Positions 7,921-17,445 of a DNA stretch of 64,000 nucleotides are shown here, one piece after another. The stretch's first letter is position 1. Every line of letters begins with the position of its first letter. A program made the translations under genes and the position numbers. Below the pieces are notes generated by a model, which saw only the letters and a program-made list of their open reading frames with translations, searched no databases and was not told where the DNA came from. This DNA comes from CAWIHK01 sp963835935 (lineage in GTDB: Bacteria > Bacteroidota > Ignavibacteria > UBA10030 > CAVZMI01), in NCBI GenBank assembly GCA_963835935.1, contig CAWIHK010000002.1, positions 558,001 to 622,000 on the forward strand, written 5' to 3'.

Positions 7921-9981
7921 TTAACGTTTATTAGAAGGACTTACGATACGCGGTTGCTGTTGCCGATTCTCCGCGTTTCTTTCGGGTGGATTTACGATAC
8001 GTAATTGCTTTTGCTGATTTCCCAACTTTTTTTTAGGTGGATTGACGATACGTGATTGCTTTTGCTGATTTCCCAACTTTCTTTTGGGTGGATTGACGAT
8101 ACGTGATTGCTTTTGCTGATTTCCCAACTTTCTTTTGGGTGGATTAACGATACGTAATTGCTCTTGCTGATTTCCCAACTTTCTTTTGGGTGGATTAACG
8201 ATACGTAATTGCTCTTGCTGATTTCCCAAGTTTCTTTCGGGTGTATTGACTATGTGTGATTGCTCCTGCTGATTTCTCAAGTTCCTTTCGGATGGATTTA
8301 TATCACTCAGTCTTGTCACTTTAAGCGGAACAGGATTCTTTCCGTTACCTCTATTTTTTTGTACTTGTGGCCTGTATATTCGCAGTTCGCCTTCGCTCAG
8401 TTCTTGCCCAGGGTGATTGTTTTCCCGAATGATAAACGATTTGATCTTTTTATTTGTAATTCTCTCGACTTCATTTTTATCAGGACCCACCATTATCACC
8501 GTTGAATTATTGATAAGCGTAATATTCTCACTTTGATTAACATAATGACGACTAACATCGGTCCTTGTAATATCCTTGTTGCTTACAAATATCCAGCTTT
8601 TATTTCGTTCATGGTATTCGTTGCCATACGCTATACTAGTGCTGTTGTCAGGTTTTAAGGGTGCCCAACCATAATAATCGGGAGACTTTCTCCACGACAC
8701 CCAAGCAGGTCCCCATTCGTCACCAGGAACCCAAAACCAACCATAAAGATGATCGTAACCCCAGCGACCATAGTGAAAAGTTGCCCATCCCCAGGGATGA
8801 TCGGAAACCCATGTCAAACCATAATCGGTAAATATCCAGTGACCCTCAGTAGCATAAGGACTGAATCCTGGTTCTACACTAGGCATCCAAACGTAACCGT
8901 AGGTTCCATAATCTACCCACTGACCATATGGACTTAGTTGATCATAAAAAACTTGAAAATTATCTTGTTGTATATATTCATTACCTTCTTTCGATCCAAC
9001 AATAGTAGACTTCTCAGGATTTTTTTCTATGGTTTCCTGCGTAGAACTCGAATGAGGCTCAGTGTAAACAGCAGTCTCCTTTGCAACAGTTTCCTCTTTA
9101 GAACTCGAAGGAGGTTCAGTGTAAACAGCTGTTTCTTTTGCAACAGTTTCCGTTGTACGGTAAAAAATAAAATCTCCCCCTTCGTCTCCCGCTTCTTGAA
9201 TAATACCATATTGTGGTAATTGTGGGATAGGACTATTATTGGTAACGGGTTCTTGAATGTTAGAAAACAAATGTTGTGCTGATAAATATTTATCTTTATT
9301 CTCTTTTAAATACTTCAAAAGATATTCAATAAAAACACTTCTATCAGGAACTTCGTTCAGTGTTCCACTGGTCATTGCGCGGCAGCTTGGTTTGTTCAGC
9401 ATTTCTCGTATTGACGCACTCTCATCGGAAAAAGCGCTACGCATTTTAAAAATCCCGCCAGAAAAACATGCATCGCTGATGAGCAGTGTGTGCCGCGCTT
9501 TTATATCTCTGAGATTGTCACGAATGTCAGCGTTGGAAATCCAATTATCGCGTATTATTTTACGCCCATCAGCGGGGAGCCAATATCCCTCTCGGCTTTC
9601 CTCATCATAATATCCATGACCTGCATAAAAGATTAATAAATTATCATTTTTGCCGATTGATTTACCGAGTTGACTGAGTGCCTGATAAATATCGGAACGT
9701 TTAGGATTCTTCAAGAATATGACATTCTCTTCATCAAAGCCGTACAATTCCACTAAAACATTTCTGATGTGTTCGGCATCATTAATCGGTTCAGATAGTG
9801 ATGTAATTTCTTTATCAAGATACTCCTGATTGGCTATTATGAAAGCGTAATATTTCCCAAATTCTAGAACCTGCGCATCAAGAGTATCGACAGATTTAAA
9901 ACCTCGAGTTTGAGAGAAAATATCTTGAGGGAGAAGATAAGCGGCAATAAAAATATAAATCAGTTTGATAGGGAGTTTCAT
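7921..9981 (-). CDS. secreted caspase-like (C14) protein with DUF6600-type region and C-terminal repeats
   Basis: 686 residues from ATG 9981, giving a signal peptide ending near IFSQ; ATG 10017 would put extra residues before it. Residues about 35-280 form a caspase/metacaspase p20-like domain with His122 in FYAGHG and Cys172 in SDACFSGG. A low-complexity linker follows with two copies of KETAVYTEP. Residues about 350-450 are very rich in W, Y and G (YGQWVDYGTYGYVW, GYDHLYGWFWVPGDEW), as in DUF6600 proteins. The tail has seven to eight 17-residue repeats around RIVNPP...LGNQQ, highly basic. The catalytic dyad is intact, so an active envelope or periplasmic peptidase is likely; substrate unknown. 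Confidence 0.8.
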   Translation of the reverse strand: MKLPIKLIYIFIAAYLLPQDIFSQTRGFKSVDTLDAQVLEFGKYYAFIIANQEYLDKEITSLSEPINDAEHIRNVLVELYGFDEENVIFLKNPKRSDIYQALSQLGKSIGKNDNLLIFYAGHGYYDEESREGYWLPADGRKIIRDNWISNADIRDNLRDIKARHTLLISDACFSGGIFKMRSAFSDESASIREMLNKPSCRAMTSGTLNEVPDRSVFIEYLLKYLKENKDKYLSAQHLFSNIQEPVTNNSPIPQLPQYGIIQEAGDEGGDFIFYRTTETVAKETAVYTEPPSSSKEETVAKETAVYTEPHSSSTQETIEKNPEKSTIVGSKEGNEYIQQDNFQVFYDQLSPYGQWVDYGTYGYVWMPSVEPGFSPYATEGHWIFTDYGLTWVSDHPWGWATFHYGRWGYDHLYGWFWVPGDEWGPAWVSWRKSPDYYGWAPLKPDNSTSIAYGNEYHERNKSWIFVSNKDITRTDVSRHYVNQSENITLINNSTVIMVGPDKNEVERITNKKIKSFIIRENNHPGQELSEGELRIYRPQVQKNRGNGKNPVPLKVTRLSDINPSERNLRNQQEQSHIVNTPERNLGNQQEQLRIVNPPKRKLGNQQEQLRIVNPPKRKLGNQQKQSRIVNPPKRKLGNQQKQSRIVNPPKKKLGNQQKQLRIVNPPERNAENRQQQPRIVSPSNKR
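7945..8301. repeat. 51-bp in-frame tandem repeat
   Basis: Units begin at 7945, 7996, 8047, 8098, 8149, 8200 and 8251, each 51 bases, so they never break the frame of the caspase-like gene. They encode 17-residue units. The three or four central units are nearly identical, the outer ones more diverged, as in recent slippage or unequal exchange. Confidence 0.9.
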
Positions 9982-10557
9982 ACGAATCTCCGAAAGAATA
10001 CTGAATAGAAATAGCATTTCTATTTTTCTACAACGTTGTCCAAAACAATTTTATGAATATTTCTTTTGAACAAGTCAAATCCTGATCAATAGTATAATTA
10101 TCGGAATATTTTAGAAATTCTGAAGGTATGTTTAACGAATGAATCCTAATGGGATTTTTTTACAATAATTGATTTCTTTTATTTCATTTTATTCATCATT
10201 AAATTCATCCGGCATGTAGAGATGGGCAATTGAATTAAATAAGAAGAAATATGAAATATTCTTTACTATATTGATGGATAATGGCCAATCGATCTGAAAA
10301 AAATGGAGAATAGTACCTCCAAAAAAAAATTTATAAGCCGATATCTCGCCCCAAAAGCTCTAACTGAAATTTAATACGTCATATTTTGGAATGTTTAATA
10401 ATACATTTCTTGGTTTATCCATATAAATGTCATTGTGCCCGAAAATTCAATGAATAGAAAGATGACTTTTAAAGAAGGCCAAAAACAGCAGACAAGCGGC
10501 TAGAGGAGTTCATCTATAGCTAAATGAGAAGTAGGCTAAACAATGGAATGCCGCATA
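9982..10557. other. long A/T-rich spacer without a recognisable gene
   Basis: About 575 bases between the caspase-like gene and the ppiD terminator. I find no convincing reading frame, RNA gene or repeat. A small hairpin at 10142-10156 (AATCC / GGATT followed by Ts) could act as a weak plus-strand terminator but has no gene upstream on that strand. The upstream part presumably holds the promoter of the caspase-like gene. Confidence 0.5.
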
Positions 10558-10588
10558 AAAAAGCCGGTGCGGGTATCCCCGACCGGCT
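10556..10588 (-). terminator. intrinsic terminator of ppiD
   Basis: AGCCGGT (10562-10568) pairs with ACCGGCT (10582-10588), extended inward by GCGGG/CCCG pairing. On the minus strand the stem is followed by TTTTTT. It sits about 20 bases past the ppiD stop. Confidence 0.9.
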
Positions 10589-10606
10589 CAAAAGGTGGTT
10601 AGAAAA

Positions 10607-12712
10607 TCACCTGAAAAATTTATCTCTATCGTCTTCGATGCTTGCATCGTCCTTCAATTTAGTCAACCAATCGTTGATCAACCGCTGACGCTTCTCCTGA
10701 AGAATCTGATTTCGCAAGCCGGTTTTTCTTGAGAGAAATCCAGCGGAATCGAAAGGTGTTTTGCTAACAAGCTGAACAATATAATATCCTCGCGTTCCCT
10801 CAAAAGGCTTAGAAATTTCGCCCGGTTGCAACCGAAGAGCAGTTGCAATAAAATTGAAATCTCGTCCGATACCGGGGATACCTTGAGCCGAACTGAAGGG
10901 TCCAACCGCCAATACATTCAACAAAGGATCGAATTGCTTCAGCACTCCAAGAGAATCGTTTGGCGCAAGCTTAGTGTAAGCTTGCTGTGCTACCGCGCCT
11001 ACCTTTTCAATTCGTTTCTTTTGCAATACCTTGGATCGGATCATTTCTGTCACTTCATCAAAAGGACGGATACCGGCTTCTTTTATTTCCGAAATTTTAA
11101 ATACCCCATAACCGCCATTTATGCGAACAGGTTCGCAAACACTACCAAGTTTTTTATCAAAAGTAAATTTCACGAGAATATCGTTCATACCAATTCCCGG
11201 TACCACCGGGCCTTTTGCAAATTGCTGTGTTTCTTGCACTTCCAATTTGCTTATTTTCGCTTCGTTATCGAAGTCCCCTTCTTTTGCTAAGTAAGCAAAA
11301 TCTTTTGCATTTTGGAGAACATTATCTCTCGTCTGAGAACTCGGTTTGATGGACATGTGGATGTCTGCGATTCTCACTTCACGGTCGTCACGCCCTGTAA
11401 CTTTAATAATATGGATGCCGAACTGACTCCGAACAAGTCCTGAAACTTCTCCCACCTTCAATTTAAATGCAGCATCTTCGAACGGTTTCACCCAACGTCC
11501 TTTTCCATTCCATCCTAGATCTCCGCCGTTCGATGCCGATCCATCTTTTGAGTACAAACGGGCAAGATCCGCAAAGTCTTCCCCTTTTTTGATGCGCGCA
11601 AGAACACTCCGGGCTTCGGTATAAATTTTTGTTGTGTCATCGCCAGGATTTATTTTCCAGAGAATGTGACTTGCGTGGAGATACGGTTCCTTGCCTTTCC
11701 GGGTATCAAGAATCTTTATCAAATGATAACCGTCGTTATCGATAAACGGCCCGACAATCGATCCGACTGCCGTCCCGAAAATTTTCGAATCACGTTCGGC
11801 TGAGCCTTGGCCCGGTTTAATAAAAATGCTGTCCGAAACCGGGGTCTCGGAATACGTCGTCGCTTGTTCCAGAAAATCCGCTCCGCCTTCAATCTGTTTT
11901 TTCAAGTTTACAAGTTCATCCAACACAGCCGCAGAGTCGGAAGCTGAAGGTGTCTCAAGAAATTGGACGTACTTTAATTTTCGTGTATGCTGTCGTTTAA
12001 ATTCATCTTGATTTTCATTGTAATATGTTTTCACGTCGTCATCGGTCACATGCACTGCAGTGTCTGAAATGTAACGTGCAGGATCAAACAATGCATATTT
12101 TGTGGTGAGGAGAGTACTCATATCCTTAAACCGCTGGCTGATTTCCCCATCACTCACAACTACGGAAGCACACATGAGCGTGCGTAATTTTTCCTGGAGT
12201 CGTTGCTTACGAAGTTCGGGTTCAATCTTCACCCATTCGGATTTAAGGCGCGGATCATTCATTGCTTGTTCGTAAGCGGCACGGTTAAACTTGCCGGTCG
12301 AATCCGAGAAGAAGCGCGTCAACATCTCAGGAGGGTTGTCGCCTCTCACCCATTCGTTTAATTCTTGATCTGTGATTTTCAAGCCAATTTGTTTGATTTG
12401 CTGATCGACGAGCATCTGGGTAACCATCTGGTCCCACGAACGCTGTCTTAATTGTGCGCTAATATCGTCGTCTGCTTCTTTGCCTTTGGTTTGTCGTTTA
12501 TAGTCCTCGGTTGCCTGACGGAGAAGTTCATTGAATTGGTTGTAACGAATTATCTGTCCGTTTACATTTCCGATAATGTCTCTGTTATCACGACGGCCTT
12601 TTCTGTTCGTAACATCCAATCCCCAATCGAGTATAATGTAAATAATAAAGAGCAAAGCGAAGATCCCAAACACTTTTGTGAGACTCTCGCGTAATCTGGT
12701 CATTAACGGCAT
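10607..12712 (-). CDS. ppiD: membrane-anchored peptidylprolyl isomerase (PpiD/SurA type)
   Basis: 701 residues, PpiD-like size. A short cytoplasmic N-terminus is followed by one membrane helix (VFGIFALLFIIYIILDW), a SurA_N-like chaperone region (about 40-200) and a parvulin rotamase domain around residues 345-445 (ASHILWKI, GGDLGWNGKGRWVKPFEDAAF, FGIHIIKV). A second, weaker parvulin-like region may lie at 250-340 (FLEQATTYSETPVSDS, IVGPFIDNDGYHLIKI). Such proteins chaperone newly exported polypeptides at the inner membrane. It is divergent from secD-secF, which fits a shared role in protein export. An AGGAG precedes the start. Confidence 0.9.
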   Translation of the reverse strand: MPLMTRLRESLTKVFGIFALLFIIYIILDWGLDVTNRKGRRDNRDIIGNVNGQIIRYNQFNELLRQATEDYKRQTKGKEADDDISAQLRQRSWDQMVTQMLVDQQIKQIGLKITDQELNEWVRGDNPPEMLTRFFSDSTGKFNRAAYEQAMNDPRLKSEWVKIEPELRKQRLQEKLRTLMCASVVVSDGEISQRFKDMSTLLTTKYALFDPARYISDTAVHVTDDDVKTYYNENQDEFKRQHTRKLKYVQFLETPSASDSAAVLDELVNLKKQIEGGADFLEQATTYSETPVSDSIFIKPGQGSAERDSKIFGTAVGSIVGPFIDNDGYHLIKILDTRKGKEPYLHASHILWKINPGDDTTKIYTEARSVLARIKKGEDFADLARLYSKDGSASNGGDLGWNGKGRWVKPFEDAAFKLKVGEVSGLVRSQFGIHIIKVTGRDDREVRIADIHMSIKPSSQTRDNVLQNAKDFAYLAKEGDFDNEAKISKLEVQETQQFAKGPVVPGIGMNDILVKFTFDKKLGSVCEPVRINGGYGVFKISEIKEAGIRPFDEVTEMIRSKVLQKKRIEKVGAVAQQAYTKLAPNDSLGVLKQFDPLLNVLAVGPFSSAQGIPGIGRDFNFIATALRLQPGEISKPFEGTRGYYIVQLVSKTPFDSAGFLSRKTGLRNQILQEKRQRLINDWLTKLKDDASIEDDRDKFFR

Positions 12713-12770
12713 AACTGCATACTCCTATTGATGTACAGATTTTTCCATGTCATTAAAAAGACGGACAATT

Positions 12771-12799
12771 AATATAAAGGAAATGGTGTTGAGATGCAA
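12771..12799 (-). promoter_or_regulatory. sigma-70-type promoter of ppiD
   Basis: On the minus strand TTGCAT (12799-12794), 17 bases, TATATT (12776-12771), about 60 bases before the ppiD start. Seen directly; activity is inferred from match and spacing. Confidence 0.65.
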
Positions 12800-12811
12800 T
12801 AATTTTTTTTA

Positions 12812-12840
12812 TTGACTTTTCGACAACTTGCACCTATATT
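12812..12840 (+). promoter_or_regulatory. sigma-70-type promoter of secD-secF-STAS
   Basis: TTGACT (12812-12817), exactly 17 bases, TATATT (12835-12840), some 47 bases before the secD GTG. This is the best -35/-10 match I found in the window, arranged back to back with the ppiD promoter. Confidence 0.75.
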
Positions 12841-12887
12841 TAAAGGTTTTGAGATATTAAAACATTGCTATCGATGGAGGTCAGTTC

Positions 12888-14717
12888 GTGAAAAAAAACC
12901 GGGTAAAATTAATTATCATCCTGCTTGCCGTAGCCTTTTCGTTGTCCTTATTGTATCCAACTTATAAGGATTATAATTACACGCAACAAATCAAGAAACT
13001 CTCTGGTCAAGACAGTGCCAACTTTATTGGGAAGCATGAGAAAGATATTCTTGCCAGCCGATTAAAACGCGTCAAACTTGGACTCGATTTACAAGGGGGT
13101 ATGCGTGTTGTACTCGAAGTAAACGTTCCGAGATTCCTGCGTGATATGGCTCGAAATAAGGACGAAAACTTCGAAGCTGTGATGAAAGAAATCGATTCGG
13201 AAATTGTGGCACAAAAAGATGAATTAATTATAGATATCTTTAAAAAAGTTTTTGAAAATAAAGGGATCAGGCTCAGCCGGTACTATGGCAAGAGTATAAG
13301 GGAATCGGATGTCGATATTTTAAAACAATTAAAAACAGAATCGGAAAAAGCAATTGATCGCGCGATGGAAGTTGTCCACAATCGTGTTGACCAATACGGT
13401 GTATCCGAACCGACTATCCAGAAACAAGGAAATACACGGATTATCGTCGAGTTGCCCGGCGTTTCAAATGAAAAGGAAGTCCAGCAACTGCTTCAGGGAA
13501 CTGCACTCCTCGAATTCAAACTTCTGAAAGATTCGGAAATATGCCACAAGATTATGGAGAATGTAGACAATCTTTTACGTTCCGACACGGCTCTAATCAA
13601 AACAATCCTCGAGACCACGGATGCTTCGACGCGAGTGGCAATGGACACAACCATCCGATCGCATCCATTCCTCTTCCTTGCGAGACCAAATCCATCGGGC
13701 GGATCGGGGACGGCGTATGTTGCCGAAGATAACAAAGCAAAAGTCAAACGAATCCTAGCTCGTGACGATGTGAAGCGAATCCTGCCGAACGATGTGTCGT
13801 TCCAGTGGTCGGCCAAATCTCTGTTCACGGATACTAAAGGTGTAAAGTATTTCGAACTCTTTATCTTAAAAGCAGCAGCGGAACTTACGGGAAGTGTGAT
13901 CACGGATGCACGCATGCAAATCGGAACACAGGATAACCAACCCGAAGTATCTCTTGAAATGAATGGTGAAGGCGCGCACGAGTGGGCTCGCATCACAGGC
14001 GCAAATGTCAACAAACGAATTGCAATCGTGATGGACAGCGTGGTATACTCAGCGCCTCGTGTAATCAACAAAATAACCGGAGGAAGATCTTCAATCACCG
14101 GAATTGAAAATGTGGATGAAGCCCGGTTGTTGGAAATCGTTCTTCGAGCAGGCGCCCTTCCGGCACCTGTCGATATTATCGAATCAAGAAGCGTTGGACC
14201 ATCACTTGGTGAAGATTCCATTCGGGCCGGCGTCAACTCTACACTCATGGCATTTATTTTTACCGCGTTGTTTATGATTGTCTATTACATGACGGGCGGA
14301 ATTGTAGCGGATGTCGCGCTTGCTTTCAATATCCTGTTTATTCTCGGAGTGCTGGCAGGATTCCAGTCAACACTTACGCTGCCCGGAATCGCAGGCATCA
14401 TATTAACATTTGCGACTTCGGTAGATGCAAACGTTCTTATTTATGAACGCATTCGTGAAGAAACAAAAGGAGGAAAAACACTTATTGCTGCAATCGATGC
14501 GGGATATAACCGCGCGCTCTCAGCAATTCTCGATTCGAACATTACAACGTTCCTTATCGGGGTCATTATGTACCAATTTGGCACAGGTCCTGTCCAGGGT
14601 TTTGCGCTTACACTGATGATCGGTATTGCATCGAGTCTTTTCTCGGCTTTGATTATCACACGCGTTATCTTTAATATCATGACCGAGCGCGGTGTGCGGT
14701 CGATCAATTTCGGTTAA
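12888..14717 (+). CDS. secD: protein translocase subunit SecD
   Basis: 609 residues from a GTG preceded by GGAGG. One N-terminal helix, then LGLDLQGGMRVVLEV (D1), the periplasmic P1 region with HNRVDQYGVSEPTIQKQG and RIIVELPGV, then the five-helix RND-type membrane domain with GPSLGEDSI, a D4-type segment (ATSVDANVLIYERIREE) and a C-terminal GPVQGFALTLMIGI. SecDF uses the proton gradient to pull exported proteins across the membrane. The gene is followed 26 bp later by secF and is preceded by a near-consensus promoter. Confidence 0.97.
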   Translation: MKKNRVKLIIILLAVAFSLSLLYPTYKDYNYTQQIKKLSGQDSANFIGKHEKDILASRLKRVKLGLDLQGGMRVVLEVNVPRFLRDMARNKDENFEAVMKEIDSEIVAQKDELIIDIFKKVFENKGIRLSRYYGKSIRESDVDILKQLKTESEKAIDRAMEVVHNRVDQYGVSEPTIQKQGNTRIIVELPGVSNEKEVQQLLQGTALLEFKLLKDSEICHKIMENVDNLLRSDTALIKTILETTDASTRVAMDTTIRSHPFLFLARPNPSGGSGTAYVAEDNKAKVKRILARDDVKRILPNDVSFQWSAKSLFTDTKGVKYFELFILKAAAELTGSVITDARMQIGTQDNQPEVSLEMNGEGAHEWARITGANVNKRIAIVMDSVVYSAPRVINKITGGRSSITGIENVDEARLLEIVLRAGALPAPVDIIESRSVGPSLGEDSIRAGVNSTLMAFIFTALFMIVYYMTGGIVADVALAFNILFILGVLAGFQSTLTLPGIAGIILTFATSVDANVLIYERIREETKGGKTLIAAIDAGYNRALSAILDSNITTFLIGVIMYQFGTGPVQGFALTLMIGIASSLFSALIITRVIFNIMTERGVRSINFG

Positions 14718-14743
14718 TCGTTTTGTAATTCAGGAGCTTTCGT

Positions 14744-15691
14744 ATGCATGTTTTCAAAAAAACAAATATCGATTTTATCGGCAAACGATACATTTGGTAT
14801 TCAATCTCTGCAACAATCATCACACTCGGACTGATTTCACTTTTTGTTCGTGGTTTGAATTATGGAATTGACTTCCTCGGTGGAACAGAGTTAATCGTCC
14901 ACTTCACTCAACCGATTGACATCGGCGAGGTTCGTAGCGCCCTTAACGGAATCGGTTTTGGCGACAGCGAAATTAAAAACTTCGGCGGTTTAAACGATAT
15001 ACTCATCCGAACACCGAAACAGGGCCCAGGGCAATCCGTTTCCCTTGAAATACAAAACGCACTCCGAAATCGTTTTTCAGCCGTTAACTTCACAATTCAA
15101 AAAGAAGATAAAATCGGTCCAAAAATTGGCGGGGAATTGCGCCTCGACGCTGTAAAATCAATCCTCGCGTCGCTCGTAGTGATTCTTCTGTATCTCGGGA
15201 TTCGTTTCCAATTCATGTTTGGAGCAGGAGCGGTTGCGGCTTTATTCCACGACTTCTTCCTCACTCTCGGTCTCGTTTCGATCACGAGCGGGATAAGTCC
15301 ATATCTTAATCTCGAAATCAACCAGACAATGGTCGCTGCTTTTTTGACACTCATTGCCTTTTCCAATAATGACACGGTGGTGATCTTCGATCGTATTCGA
15401 GAAAATAAAAAACTGCACAAAACGGAAGAACTTATCACATTATTCAACCGAAGTATAAATGAAACCCTGAGCAGGACGATCATCACTTCCGGCACGATAT
15501 TCCTCGTACTTTTGATGCTCTTCTTCTTCGGCGGTGAAGTCAATCGGGGATTTGCTTTTACACTTCTCATTGGAGTTGTTACGGGTACTTACTCTTCGAT
15601 CTATGTTGCCAGCGCTCTTGTTGTTGACTGGACGTTGTATAAAGAACGAAAAAAGAATGCTCCGAAAGGCACAGTTGCTTCGGTAGCCTAA
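14744..15691 (+). CDS. secF: protein translocase subunit SecF
   Basis: 315 residues, usual SecF size. First helix, then NYGIDFLGGTELIVHF, a short periplasmic domain, KIGPKIGGELRLDAV and the RND-type helices with FSNNDTVVIFDRIRENKKLH and SINETLSRTIITSGT. It partners SecD. CAGGAG lies upstream of the ATG. It is the middle gene of a secD-secF-STAS transcript. Confidence 0.97.
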   Translation: MHVFKKTNIDFIGKRYIWYSISATIITLGLISLFVRGLNYGIDFLGGTELIVHFTQPIDIGEVRSALNGIGFGDSEIKNFGGLNDILIRTPKQGPGQSVSLEIQNALRNRFSAVNFTIQKEDKIGPKIGGELRLDAVKSILASLVVILLYLGIRFQFMFGAGAVAALFHDFFLTLGLVSITSGISPYLNLEINQTMVAAFLTLIAFSNNDTVVIFDRIRENKKLHKTEELITLFNRSINETLSRTIITSGTIFLVLLMLFFFGGEVNRGFAFTLLIGVVTGTYSSIYVASALVVDWTLYKERKKNAPKGTVASVA

Positions 15692-15703
15692 AAGGGAGAT
15701 TTT

Positions 15704-16042
15704 ATGAAAGTCTCGATCAGCGAACAAGGTTCCGTCACCATCATTTCTCTCGAAGGGAATATAATGGGCGGACCAGACGCAACGTTGTTGAACGAAGAAA
15801 TTCATGCTCTCCTTGATCAAGAAAAGAAAAAAATAATTTTGAACCTCGCTGGAGTCGACGCGATGAATAGCTCCGGCCTCGGCATGCTGATCAGCGGCTT
15901 GACCGCAACCAAGAATGCCGGCGGACAGTTAAAACTTGCCTCGGCTTCATCGAAGATTCTAAGCCTTCTTGCTGTCACAAAATTGACCACACTGTTCGAG
16001 CATTTTGATACTGTAGAAAAAGCCGTAAAAAGTTTCTTATGA
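15704..16042 (+). CDS. STAS-domain anti-sigma factor antagonist-like protein
   Basis: 112 residues, a single STAS domain of SpoIIAA/RsbV type. The phosphorylatable serine motif is intact (DAMNSSGLGML). Such proteins switch partner anti-sigma kinases by phosphorylation; no RsbW-like kinase is in the window. GGGAG lies before the ATG, 12 bp after secF, and the transcript ends at the following terminator, so it is co-expressed with SecDF for reasons not evident from sequence. Confidence 0.9.
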   Translation: MKVSISEQGSVTIISLEGNIMGGPDATLLNEEIHALLDQEKKKIILNLAGVDAMNSSGLGMLISGLTATKNAGGQLKLASASSKILSLLAVTKLTTLFEHFDTVEKAVKSFL

Positions 16043-16064
16043 GAGTATAATCCCGGATTTTTTT

Positions 16065-16103
16065 CCGATCGCTGACACTGTATCCGGCGATCGGATTTTT
16101 TTT
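16065..16103 (+). terminator. intrinsic terminator of secD-secF-STAS
   Basis: CCGATCGC (16065-16072) pairs perfectly with GCGATCGG (16087-16094), followed by ATTTTTTTT. It lies about 20 bases past the STAS gene. Confidence 0.9.
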
Positions 16104-16129
16104 GGATGAATTATTGCAAGGATATTAAC

Positions 16130-17419
16130 ATGCCTGTTTCAATAATCGTAGGCGCACAATGGGGCGATGAGGGAAAAGGAAAAATCATCGACCTGCTGAG
16201 CGAAGAAATAGATATCGTCGCACGTTATCAAGGCGGGGCAAACGCGGGCCACACAGTTTGCATCGGTGATAAAAACTATGTGCTTCACCTCATCCCTTCC
16301 GGAATATTTCACGAGAAGGTTGCCTGCGTCATCGGCAATGGCACGGTCATCGATCCTGTTGCTTTGATGGAAGAAATCGATATGATCAAAGGATTTGGAA
16401 TTGAAATCGACGGCCGGCTTTTCATAAGTCATAACGCTCACCTCATTATGCCCTATCATAAGATGCTCGACAAAGCCCATGAACAAGGACAGGGATCTGC
16501 TCGCATCGGTACAACCGGACGGGGAATCGGGCCGGCATACATCGATAAATTTTCCCGCGTTGGAATTAAGATTGTCGACCTGCTCGATCGAAATACGTTC
16601 AGAGAAAAATTAAAAAAGAACATCGATGAAAAAAACCAGCTTCTCCGAAAAATTTATGAAACCGAAGAGATGGATGTCGATAGCATAATCGAAGAGTATA
16701 GCGAGTTCGATAAAAAAATCGACCCATACATAACAGATACAGCATTTTATCTCAACAATGCAATCGCGCAGGGAAAAGGGATTCTGGCCGAAGGCGCGCA
16801 GGGTGCATTATTGGATGTCGATCACGGCACTTATCCATTTGTAACATCGTCAAACCCGACAAGCGGCGGCGCATGCACAGGACTCGGGATTCCACCCACA
16901 AGCATTACTTCAATCCTCGGTGTCGTGAAAGCGTACACCACCCGTGTTGGTAACGGTCCGTTTCCAACCGAACTGCTCGATGAAACTGGCGAGCGTATAA
17001 GAAAGATCGGACATGAGTTCGGAGCAACAACAGGACGCCCAAGAAGATGCGGCTGGTTCGATGCTGTAAGTCTCCGGTATTCAGCCATGATTAATGGGAT
17101 AACCGAAATCGCCATCACAAAACTCGATGTACTCGACGAGTTCGAGGAAATTAAAGTATGCGTCGGGTATGAATACAATGGACGGCGAGTAAAAACATTT
17201 CCATCAGATGTTGAATCATTGAATAAAATCACACCGGTGTATGAAACTTTCACCGGATGGCAACAGTCTCTCTCTGAAGTACGCGAATTCGAAGAACTAC
17301 CGGTACGTGCCCAGGAATACATCGCTTCACTCGGCCGATTTATGCAAACACGAGTCTCGATAGTTTCCGTCGGTGCGCGCCGGGATCAAACGATCGTGAT
17401 TACTCCGCCGTTCGCGTAA
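16130..17419 (+). CDS. purA: adenylosuccinate synthetase
   Basis: GTP-dependent conversion of IMP and aspartate to adenylosuccinate. 429 residues from MPVSIIVGAQWGDEGKGK at 16130 with AAGGA upstream; an earlier ATG (16106) lacks a site and falls in the terminator area. Seen: P-loop GDEGKGK, NAGHTV, the IMP-binding GTTGRGIGPAY, GAQGALLDVDHGTYPFVTSS, TTTGRPRRCGW and TKLDVLD. Confidence 0.97.
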   Translation: MPVSIIVGAQWGDEGKGKIIDLLSEEIDIVARYQGGANAGHTVCIGDKNYVLHLIPSGIFHEKVACVIGNGTVIDPVALMEEIDMIKGFGIEIDGRLFISHNAHLIMPYHKMLDKAHEQGQGSARIGTTGRGIGPAYIDKFSRVGIKIVDLLDRNTFREKLKKNIDEKNQLLRKIYETEEMDVDSIIEEYSEFDKKIDPYITDTAFYLNNAIAQGKGILAEGAQGALLDVDHGTYPFVTSSNPTSGGACTGLGIPPTSITSILGVVKAYTTRVGNGPFPTELLDETGERIRKIGHEFGATTGRPRRCGWFDAVSLRYSAMINGITEIAITKLDVLDEFEEIKVCVGYEYNGRRVKTFPSDVESLNKITPVYETFTGWQQSLSEVREFEELPVRAQEYIASLGRFMQTRVSIVSVGARRDQTIVITPPFA

Positions 17420-17445
17420 TCATTTAACAGATTATGGGTTGAAAA

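Noticed and set aside
8938..9219. plus-strand open frame opposite the caspase-like gene
   Set aside because: Shadow of the low-complexity minus-strand repeats; no start signal and no domain.
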